Source: Lachnospiraceae bacterium (lineage in GTDB: Bacteria > Bacillota > Clostridia > Lachnospirales > Lachnospiraceae). Taken from it: a stretch of DNA of 64,000 bases. Shown here piece after piece: positions 57,816 to 64,000 of the stretch. Made by a program: the position numbers and the translations under genes. The notes beneath the pieces are model-generated. The model did no database searches. It was given only the letters and a program-made list of their open reading frames with translations, and was not told the origin of the DNA. Within the stretch, counting starts at the first letter, position 1, and every line of letters starts with the position of its first letter. The stretch covers positions 1 through 64,000 of the forward strand of contig SVDH01000009.1 in the NCBI GenBank assembly GCA_015057865.1, written 5' to 3'.

Positions 57816-60191
57816 ATGACATTAAAAGAGTTAAAGATCGGGGAGTCAGCTACGATCTTATCTGTAGGAGGAGAGGGAGCGCTCAGACAGCACTTTCTCG
57901 ATATGGGACTTGTGCCCGGGACTGAAATATACCTCGTGAAATACGCACCGATGGGAGATCCGATCGAAATACGGATCCATGGGTATGAACTTACGCTCAG
58001 ACTCGATGATGCGGCGAAGATTGAAATCGATAAGGTAAAGGACGGGAAAACTGTCGTATCCGCCAAAGAAGATGAGCCGAATACAAGCGGAGAAAAGCAT
58101 GAGCGGACCGAGCATCCCGGCTTGGGCGAGTCCGGAAAATATCATGTCAAAGCCGGAGAACATCCGCTGCCTGAAGGCACACCGTTGACATTTGCCCTGG
58201 CTGGCAACCAGAATTGCGGAAAAACAACACTTTTCAACCAGCTGACCGGTGCCAATCAGCATGTCGGCAACTTCCCCGGCGTTACGGTAGACAGAAAGAG
58301 CGGACCGATCCGCGGACTGGATCAATCGGAAGTGACAGACCTTCCGGGAATCTATTCCCTTTCGCCTTATACGAATGAAGAAATCGTCACGCGTCAGTTT
58401 ATCCTTGATGAAAAGCCGACCGGTATCATCAATATCGTCGATGCAACCAATATCGAGCGAAATCTCTATCTGACGGTTCAGCTGATGGAGCTGGACATTC
58501 CGATGGTTCTTGCATTGAACATGATGGATGAACTGATCGGTAACGAAGGAACGATATATATCAATGAAATGGAATCACGCCTTGGCATCCCGGTAGTACC
58601 GATCACTGCCACGAAAAACGAAGGTGTAGATGAGCTGATCCGACATGCTTCCCATGTGGCAAAATATCAGGAGCGGCCGGGACGGATGGATTTTTGTGAT
58701 GAAAATGATCATGGCGGTGCCGTTCACCGGTGCCTCCACGCGATTATGCATCTGATTGAAGACCATGCCCAAAAGGCAGGAATACCGCTTCGGTTCGCGG
58801 CAACAAAACTGGCAGAAGGTGACAATCTGGTAATGGAGGCGCTTCATTTAAGCCAGAATGAGAAGGAGCTGATCGAGCATATCGCATGCCAGATGGAAGA
58901 AGAACGGGGATTAGACCGTGCAGCTGCGATCGCAGACATGCGTTTTACCTTTATCAAAAAACTGGTGGCGGAGACTGTTGTAAAGCCAAAGACCAGTAAA
59001 GAGCATATCAGAAGTCAGAAAATGGACCGGGTCCTGACAGGAAAGGTTCTTTCCATTCCGCTTTTTATCGCGATCATGGCAGCGATCTTTGTCGTGACAT
59101 TCAATTATATCGGTGCATGGCTGCAGGGATTGCTGGAGACAGCGATCGGCGCATTGACGAGTGTCGTGGATACAGGTTTGACAGCAGTACATGCAAATGA
59201 CGCGATCCATTCGCTGATCATTGACGGAATCTTTTCCGGTGTCGGAAGCGTCTTAAGCTTTGTTCCGGTCATCGTGGTACTGTTCTTTTTCATGTCACTT
59301 CTTGAAGATACCGGATACATGGCGCGTGTCGCGTTCATCATGGATAAGATCCTGCGCAGGATCGGCCTTTCCGGACGGAGTATCGTGCCGATGCTTCTGG
59401 GATTCGGCTGCAGTGTACCGAGTATTATGGCCTGCAGAACATTGCCTTCCGATCGTGACAGACGCATGACGATCATGCTGACGCCGTTTATGAGCTGCTC
59501 GGCAAAGATTCCGATCTATGCATTTCTGACAGCTGCATTTTTCCCGCGGCGGGGCGGATTTATCATGGTTGGCCTTTACATTCTGGGTATTGTTGTGGCG
59601 ATCGTGGTCTCCCTGATCTTTAAAAATACGATGTTTAAGGGGGAGCCGGTGCCGTTTGTCATGGAGCTGCCAAATTACCGTATGCCGAGTGGAAAGAGTG
59701 TGCTTCGGTTAATGTGGAATAAGGCCTGGGATTTTATCCGCAGAGCATTCACGGTCATCTTTGTGGCAACGATCGTGATCTGGTTTTTGCAGACATTTGA
59801 CCCGCATCTTACCATGGTCACGAATTCGCAGGACAGTATCCTGGCGATCGTTGCGGGATGGATCGCGCCGGTACTCAAACCGCTCGGTCTGGGTGACTGG
59901 AGAGTATCAACGGCACTGATCAGCGGCTTCCTGGCAAAGGAGAGTGTGGTATCTACGATCGGCGTACTGTTTGGCTCGACACAGGGGCTGCTTGCGGCGA
60001 TCACCCCACTTGCGGCAGGGTCACTGCTGGTATTCTGCCTCTTGTACACGCCATGTGTGGCGGCAGTGGCAGCGGCTAAACGGGAACTCGGCATAAAGTG
60101 GGCGCTTTACATTGTCGTGATGCAGTGCGTTGTTGCCTGGATCTGCGCATTCCTGCTGAGGCTGGTCGGACTGTTGTTCGGATTTGCGTAA
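57816..60191 (+). CDS. feoB: FeoA-FeoB fusion ferrous iron transporter
   Basis: A 791-residue iron(II) transporter in which FeoA (residues about 1-75, an SH3-like domain) is fused through a charged linker to FeoB. The G domain has G1 GNQNCGKT (130-137), G3 DLPG (175-178) and G4 NMMD. The C-terminal membrane part has about ten helices and two gate regions. Fusions of FeoA to FeoB occur in some Firmicutes. No separate feoC is seen. The ATG follows a GGGGAG ribosome site. Confidence 0.95.
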   Translation: MTLKELKIGESATILSVGGEGALRQHFLDMGLVPGTEIYLVKYAPMGDPIEIRIHGYELTLRLDDAAKIEIDKVKDGKTVVSAKEDEPNTSGEKHERTEHPGLGESGKYHVKAGEHPLPEGTPLTFALAGNQNCGKTTLFNQLTGANQHVGNFPGVTVDRKSGPIRGLDQSEVTDLPGIYSLSPYTNEEIVTRQFILDEKPTGIINIVDATNIERNLYLTVQLMELDIPMVLALNMMDELIGNEGTIYINEMESRLGIPVVPITATKNEGVDELIRHASHVAKYQERPGRMDFCDENDHGGAVHRCLHAIMHLIEDHAQKAGIPLRFAATKLAEGDNLVMEALHLSQNEKELIEHIACQMEEERGLDRAAAIADMRFTFIKKLVAETVVKPKTSKEHIRSQKMDRVLTGKVLSIPLFIAIMAAIFVVTFNYIGAWLQGLLETAIGALTSVVDTGLTAVHANDAIHSLIIDGIFSGVGSVLSFVPVIVVLFFFMSLLEDTGYMARVAFIMDKILRRIGLSGRSIVPMLLGFGCSVPSIMACRTLPSDRDRRMTIMLTPFMSCSAKIPIYAFLTAAFFPRRGGFIMVGLYILGIVVAIVVSLIFKNTMFKGEPVPFVMELPNYRMPSGKSVLRLMWNKAWDFIRRAFTVIFVATIVIWFLQTFDPHLTMVTNSQDSILAIVAGWIAPVLKPLGLGDWRVSTALISGFLAKESVVSTIGVLFGSTQGLLAAITPLAAGSLLVFCLLYTPCVAAVAAAKRELGIKWALYIVVMQCVVAWICAFLLRLVGLLFGFA

Positions 60192-60216
60192 ATACATACT
60201 TTTTTGCATACATTCT

Positions 60217-60474
60217 AAAGATGAGCCACTACAGATTGCTGTATCATCGCTTTTTGCGTAGAGAGAGTATTAGTGCTTCTGCAAGGTTACAAGGTTTCTT
60301 AAAGGGCAAAATTCATTATCCGCAATGAATTTTGGACGAATAGGAGTGGCGTTTTTATCAAAAAACGGCAACGACTATAAGGCATACCCTTAAGAAACCG
60401 CAGGAAGCTTGTTTAGAAACACTTTGCGAACGGCAAGAAAAAACGATGTGCAGCAGCTGTGTGGCACATCGTTT
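60217..60474 (+). repeat. Palindromic element, family A, copy 2
   Basis: The partner of 38962-39222 in the opposite direction. The core is 60226-60464 (239 bp). The stem 60293-60306 with 60387-60399 is kept, with one bulged A, though its inner bases differ from copy 1 on both sides. The AAATTCATT/AATGAATTT hairpin (60309-60317 with 60324-60332) has loop atccgc. The CGTTTTT/AAAAACG hairpin follows. Outer arms also pair beyond the core (GATG with CATC). It fills the 309-bp gap between feoB and greA together with the terminator below. Confidence 0.85.
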
Positions 60475-60475
60475 T
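60440..60475. terminator. Terminator between feoB and greA
   Basis: A perfect 12-bp stem (60440-60451 with 60464-60475) begins with AAAA and ends with TTTT and works in both directions between convergent genes. It overlaps the right end of the family A element and competes with its outer stem. Confidence 0.75.
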
Positions 60476-60500
60476 AGCAGTGTTAAAAAAGTATTTATTT

Positions 60501-61004
60501 TCAGAAGCGCCTGATCTCTATCGTGTCATCATCCACATCGGCACTGACGGAAACGACCTCGAGGTCATATCCGCCGCCATCAGGAAGGGTTACGTGAGCA
60601 GTATCGCCGGCCCGCTTGCCAACAAGTGCTTGGCCGACCGGTGATTCTATTGTGATGTAGCCCTGCATGGAATTCCCGCGGATCGAGGTGACAAGAACAT
60701 AGTCCTCTGTCTCCTCCTCGCCTTCAAAGCGGACGGTGACACGCTTGTTGATCCCGGCTTCGTCTATAGCCCGTTCGTCTTCAATGACGACCGCCGTCTT
60801 GATCATGCCTTCCAGATAACGGATGCGGCTTTCGTTCTGGTTTTTGAACTGTTTTGCCGCTTTATATTCAAAGTTTTCACTCAGATCGCCGTGTGCACGT
60901 GCGGTTTTCACATCCTCAAGTGCCTCTTTCCGAACGACCAGGATCCGGTGTTCCAGCTCTTCTTTCATTTTTTGAATATCTGCTCTGGTTAATCTGTCAT
61001 GCAT
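60501..61004 (-). CDS. greA: Transcription elongation factor GreA/GreB family
   Basis: A 167-residue factor that helps stalled RNA polymerase cut back its transcript. The N-terminal coiled coil (about 8-80) with the acidic tip GDLSENFEY and the C-terminal FKBP-like domain with SPVGQALVGKRAGD are typical. It is slightly longer than E. coli GreA (158). AAGGAG precedes the ATG. It is convergent with feoB and divergent from hpf. Confidence 0.9.
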   Translation of the reverse strand: MHDRLTRADIQKMKEELEHRILVVRKEALEDVKTARAHGDLSENFEYKAAKQFKNQNESRIRYLEGMIKTAVVIEDERAIDEAGINKRVTVRFEGEEETEDYVLVTSIRGNSMQGYITIESPVGQALVGKRAGDTAHVTLPDGGGYDLEVVSVSADVDDDTIEIRRF

Positions 61005-61079
61005 AGCTATTGCTCCTTATTCATTGAGATGATCAGCAGAGAATCTTTTGCTGTACTGTGCTATTTTACCACAAACTGG

Positions 61080-61108
61080 TTGTTTTTCTACGAAAAATTC
61101 AATATAAT
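61080..61108 (+). promoter_or_regulatory. hpf promoter
   Basis: TTGTTT (61080-61085), a 17-bp spacer and a consensus TATAAT (61103-61108). Just downstream, AAGATT (61117-61122) pairs with AATCTT (61136-61141) and would form a hairpin at the 5' end of the mRNA. A second TATAAT follows at 61141-61146. Confidence 0.6.
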
Positions 61109-61166
61109 TACTATGTAAGATTTATTAGATCTCCTAATCTTATAATACAATTCAAGGAGGTAGCAT

Positions 61167-61712
61167 ATGGAACTTAATATCAAAGCCAAAAACTTAAATC
61201 TCACAGATAAGGTCCGTGACATGGTAGATGACAAGCTTGGAAGGCTCGAGAAGTTTCTGCCCGAGGATGCAGACGCAAATGTTACTCTCAAGGGAAAAAA
61301 GAATTATGTCAAAGTTGAGATGACCATTCCGATGAAACGGTATACACTTCGCGTAGAAGAAGAAGATCGTGACCTGAATACGGCGATTGACCGCGTACAG
61401 GAGATTATGGAGCGTCAGATCCGCAAGTATAAGACACGGTTGACAGCAAAGAAGAGAAAAGGTGATCCGAGTGAAGTCATCGGAGCACCGGTCGAGGCAG
61501 TAGATGATGTTATCGAAACAGAAGATGACAGCATTCACATTGTTAGAAACAAACGCTTTGTGATCCATCCGATGAGTGCTGAGGAAGCTTGTCTGCAGAT
61601 GGATATGCTCGGACATGGGTTCTTTGTTTTTGAAGAAGAGGAATCCGGCGAGATCTGCGTTGTTTATAAAAGAACAGATGGAGAATACGGTATTATAGAA
61701 ACTGCAAGATAA
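61167..61712 (+). CDS. hpf: Ribosome hibernation promoting factor, long form
   Basis: A 181-residue protein with the N-terminal ribosome-binding domain (about 1-100, MELNIKAKNLNLTDKVRD) and the C-terminal dimerisation domain (about 125-181, RNKRFVIHPMSAEEACLQM). The long form joins 70S ribosomes into inactive 100S dimers in stationary phase. AAGGAGG precedes the ATG. It stands alone with its own promoter and terminator. Confidence 0.95.
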   Translation: MELNIKAKNLNLTDKVRDMVDDKLGRLEKFLPEDADANVTLKGKKNYVKVEMTIPMKRYTLRVEEEDRDLNTAIDRVQEIMERQIRKYKTRLTAKKRKGDPSEVIGAPVEAVDDVIETEDDSIHIVRNKRFVIHPMSAEEACLQMDMLGHGFFVFEEEESGEICVVYKRTDGEYGIIETAR

Positions 61713-61721
61713 AGTATTGTG

Positions 61722-61755
61722 AAAGGCTTCGGCATCGGCGCCGAAGCCTTTTTTT
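61722..61755 (+). terminator. Terminator of hpf
   Basis: A perfect 12-bp GC-rich stem (61722-61733 with 61740-61751) is followed by T residues to 61755. Confidence 0.9.
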
Positions 61756-61778
61756 AATGAGAAGTGGAGGAATAAAAA

Positions 61779-62888
61779 ATGGAGACCAGACCATACGTGG
61801 CATGGGATGTGATCACATCATTTATGATCGATGTTTTTAAAGCTTATGGCGTGCCGGAAGAAGATGCGAAGATCTGTGCGGATGTCCTTGCGGAATCCGA
61901 CAGACGCGGAATCGAGAGCCATGGCTGCAACCGGTTCAAACCAATCTATATTGACCGCATCGAAAGAGGAACGCTGCTTCCTGTGACGAACATAGAGATC
62001 TTAAAGGAGACACCTACCACTGTTGTGATGGATGCACACGATGGGATGGGCATGGTAGCCAGTTACCGGATGATGGAGATGCTCATTGAAAAAGCAAAAA
62101 CCTATGGCATGGCAGGAGGCGCAATCCGGAATTCAACACATTACGGTATCGCAGGATACTGGACCGGCATGGCATGTAATGAAGGAATGATCGGTATCAC
62201 CGGTACCAATGCGAGACCGTCCATCGCGCCGACCTATGGTGTGGAAAACATGATGGGTACCAATCCTCTGACATTCTCACTTCCGACGGACGAAGAATTC
62301 CCGTTTTGCATTGACTGTGCCACATCTACCGTTCAGCGCGGGAAAATCGAGTACTATGCAAGAGAAGGAAAGCCGACACCGGCAGGTATGGTCATTGCAC
62401 GTGACGGCTCTGTTATGACAGACAGTGAAGAGATCTTAAAAGCGCTTGTCAGCGGAGACGCCGCACTTGCACCTTTGGGAGGCGCAGGGGATGAAATGTG
62501 CGGATATAAAGGATACGGATACGCCGCAGTAGTAGAGATCCTTTCGGCTGCGCTTGCAGGAGGCCAGTTTATGAAGGCATTGACCGGAGTAGATGAAAAC
62601 GGCGATCCGAGGATGTATCACCTGGGCCATTTCTTCTTTGTCGTAGATCCGGATGCGTTTATGGGACGTGAAACATTCAGAAAAGTTGCAGGAGATATTT
62701 GCCGCACACTGCGTGCTTCTCAAAAAGCACCGGGCCGGGATCGGATCTATACGGCTGGCGAAAAAGAATATCTGGCATGGCTTGACCGGAAAGATAAAGG
62801 TGTTCCTGTCGGTAAGGCAGTTCAGGATGAGCTGACAGCATTACGTGACAAATTAAATCTGCCTTATCATTTTACATTTGAATCATAA
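61779..62888 (+). CDS. Ldh2-family malate/lactate-type dehydrogenase
   Basis: A 369-residue NAD(P)-dependent oxidoreductase of the Ldh2 family, whose members include malate, ureidoglycolate and 2-oxo-acid dehydrogenases. The SDRRGIESHGCNRF start, the NSTHYGIAGYW catalytic-histidine region and the NPLTFSLP cofactor region are typical. The reaction and substrate are not determined by the sequence. GTGGAGG lies about 9 bp before the ATG. It follows the hpf terminator by 24 bp with no clear promoter, so read-through or a hidden promoter must be assumed. Confidence 0.85.
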   Translation: METRPYVAWDVITSFMIDVFKAYGVPEEDAKICADVLAESDRRGIESHGCNRFKPIYIDRIERGTLLPVTNIEILKETPTTVVMDAHDGMGMVASYRMMEMLIEKAKTYGMAGGAIRNSTHYGIAGYWTGMACNEGMIGITGTNARPSIAPTYGVENMMGTNPLTFSLPTDEEFPFCIDCATSTVQRGKIEYYAREGKPTPAGMVIARDGSVMTDSEEILKALVSGDAALAPLGGAGDEMCGYKGYGYAAVVEILSAALAGGQFMKALTGVDENGDPRMYHLGHFFFVVDPDAFMGRETFRKVAGDICRTLRASQKAPGRDRIYTAGEKEYLAWLDRKDKGVPVGKAVQDELTALRDKLNLPYHFTFES

Positions 62889-62900
62889 AAGATGTATAAT
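62871..62900 (+). promoter_or_regulatory. Promoter of the STAS gene
   Basis: TTTACA (62871-62876), an 18-bp spacer and a consensus TATAAT (62895-62900). It starts within the last codons of the dehydrogenase gene and lies 22 bp before the STAS ATG. Confidence 0.6.
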
Positions 62901-62922
62901 ACGTAAAAACAGGAGGATACAT

Positions 62923-63219
62923 ATGACCATCACAAAACAGAGCAATGGAAATGAATTGAAGGTATCAGTTGCCGGAAGATTAGACACGACTACGGCTCCG
63001 GAGCTGGAATCCGGGCTGAAAGAATCGCTGGACGGAATCGAAAATCTGGTACTTGATTTTAAGGATCTTGAATACATCTCATCTGCAGGATTACGTGTGC
63101 TGCTTGCAACGCAGAAGATAATGAATAAACAGGGAACGATGACCGTTTCCTCTGTGAATGATGTCGTTATGGAGATTTTTGAGGTGACAGGTTTCTCGGA
63201 GATTTTAAACATCATATAA
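62923..63219 (+). CDS. STAS-domain anti-anti-sigma factor
   Basis: A 98-residue STAS-domain protein of the RsbV/SpoIIAA type. The sheet-helix pattern and the ISSAGLRVLL motif with candidate phosphorylation site Ser54 are visible. Such proteins are phosphorylated by a kinase and freed by a PP2C phosphatase. AGGAGG lies 6 bp before the ATG at 62923; a longer start has no ribosome site. The gene is 9 bp from the sensor gene that runs off the window, which may be its phosphatase. Confidence 0.9.
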   Translation: MTITKQSNGNELKVSVAGRLDTTTAPELESGLKESLDGIENLVLDFKDLEYISSAGLRVLLATQKIMNKQGTMTVSSVNDVVMEIFEVTGFSEILNII

Positions 63220-63228
63220 GGAGTTTGT

Positions 63229-64000
63229 ATGCCCCCCAAATCAATTTCGGAAATGACTGTCAGACAGCGGTTTCGTCATTCGCTGAGCGCCAGAACATTC
63301 CGGACGATTGTAGTACTGATTCTGATGATCAGTGTTGTGGCGATCGGGTTCGGGTTTTATTTGTATGTCGATGCAGTCAGACGGGAATACCGTACGGAAG
63401 CGTGGCATCTGGCAAACGCAGCGGCTTCATTGACAGATAGAAGCGAAGTGGTTGAAAAGACCAGAGAGATTCTTGAGATCTATGATTCCATTCCTGAAGA
63501 AGAGCGGATCGAAGACGATATCACATATATACGGCAGTTTGTCAAAGCAAAGGATCTTTTGTTTGAAAAGATCCGTTATACACTCCATGTGTTGGAACGG
63601 GAAAATGAAGCAGGTTCTGTATATGTCGGGGCGATTGACACAGAGACGAACAAGCTCATTTATATCATCGATTCAGACTATAACCTGGATACGTTCTGTA
63701 ATCCCGGTTCCTGGGATGAGAACACAGCGGCAGAGATGAAGGTCTATACGGATGGAGCGCGTATCACCTTTATTGACAGGCTTTTGGGAGAACAGGAATC
63801 GATTCCTGCTGTTATCACAGATACGGAAGAATACGGACATCTGTGTACGGCAGCATCTCCTTTGTTCACAGATGGAAAGTATATCATCATGATGTTTGCA
63901 GACATGGATATGAGTCATGTATTCAGAGTCAGCAGAATCTTTTTGATACAATACATCATCATACTTCTGGCTGCGGCGTTCATTGCAGCTATGGTCATTT
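63229..64000 (+). CDS. Partial membrane sensor protein, cut by the window end
   Basis: An open frame from the ATG at 63229 to the last base, 257 residues without a stop. AAGGAG (63218-63223) overlaps the STAS stop codon, so the two genes are coupled. The sequence starts with a basic cytoplasmic part, has a membrane helix (about 26-48), an extracellular region of about 190 residues (about 49-235, Cache-like in style) and a second helix starting near 240. The catalytic part lies outside the window. In this context a PP2C-type SpoIIE phosphatase or a kinase is plausible, but not seen. Confidence 0.75.
   Translation, partial: MPPKSISEMTVRQRFRHSLSARTFRTIVVLILMISVVAIGFGFYLYVDAVRREYRTEAWHLANAAASLTDRSEVVEKTREILEIYDSIPEEERIEDDITYIRQFVKAKDLLFEKIRYTLHVLERENEAGSVYVGAIDTETNKLIYIIDSDYNLDTFCNPGSWDENTAAEMKVYTDGARITFIDRLLGEQESIPAVITDTEEYGHLCTAASPLFTDGKYIIMMFADMDMSHVFRVSRIFLIQYIIILLAAAFIAAMVI

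Noticed and set aside
60217..60474. Assignment of the palindromic elements to HEARO/omega RNA, BOX, REP or a known MITE
   Set aside because: I cannot match conserved sequence from memory, no IsrB/IscB or transposase gene is in the window, and no clear target duplication is visible.
63452..63739. Frame inside the terminal sensor gene
   Set aside because: It is a shifted frame of the open gene that begins at 63229 and has no ribosome site.

Overview
The window looks like a chromosomal stretch of an anaerobic, low-to-mid GC clostridium, most likely a member of the Lachnospiraceae. Supporting this inference are a SCIFF peptide with its radical-SAM maturase beside secDF, a FabK-type acc/fab operon, a butyrate-pathway thiolase and 3-hydroxybutyryl-CoA dehydrogenase, a FeoA-FeoB fusion, strong AGGAGG ribosome sites, and TTGACA/TATAAT promoters with 17-bp spacers. 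No phage, integrase, transposase, rRNA or CRISPR array was seen. Most of the window is core metabolism in short operons.

Layout. 1-6.6 kb: tRNA-Pro(GGG) on the minus strand, an L,D-transpeptidase, hisC, a small exporter-family protein, then ispE, a GntR regulator, a DUF1934 protein and murI. 6.6-15.6 kb: a membrane protein, a secreted trigger-factor-like lipoprotein, asnS, recJ, a methyltransferase, nadE and a CorC/HlyC-type membrane protein. 15.7-22.4 kb: SCIFF precursor, its maturase, secDF, glyA and serS. 22.5-25.1 kb: thiolase and hbd, each with its own promoter, then a multi-hairpin element. 25.1-36.6 kb: housekeeping genes (two-TM protein, DUF815 ATPase, beta-CASP nuclease, PHP hydrolase, yerC-pcrA, RlmD-like methyltransferase, CPA1 antiporter). 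36.6-43.6 kb: a more accessory zone with a decayed hybrid histidine kinase, a thioesterase, dus, and a divergent LysR/flavoenzyme pair, all interspersed with palindromic repeats. 44.0-53.8 kb: one long fatty-acid operon acpP-accBCDA-fabHKDGFZ ending in a MarR regulator. 53.9-64.0 kb: MoaE-like gene, hslO, a membrane-anchored SDR, glpK, feoAB, greA, hpf, an Ldh2-type dehydrogenase, a STAS protein, and a membrane sensor cut by the window end.

How the genes work together. The fatty-acid operon holds acetyl-CoA carboxylase and every elongation enzyme from acetyl-CoA to acyl-ACP; its leader carries a perfect 14-bp tandem repeat that could be the operator of the terminal MarR protein. The SCIFF genes form a ribosomal-peptide modification unit next to the Sec motor, with a terminator between peptide and enzyme that should make the peptide more abundant.

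The most unusual material is non-coding. Four copies of a 240-300 bp palindromic, branched element occur at 38962-39222 (minus), 39235-39535, 43649-43878 and 60217-60474. Pairs of copies differ by compensatory base changes in their stems, so the fold appears to be conserved. They encode no convincing protein and I could not assign them to a named family. A different multi-hairpin element with 14-bp terminal inverted repeats follows hbd (24881-25064).
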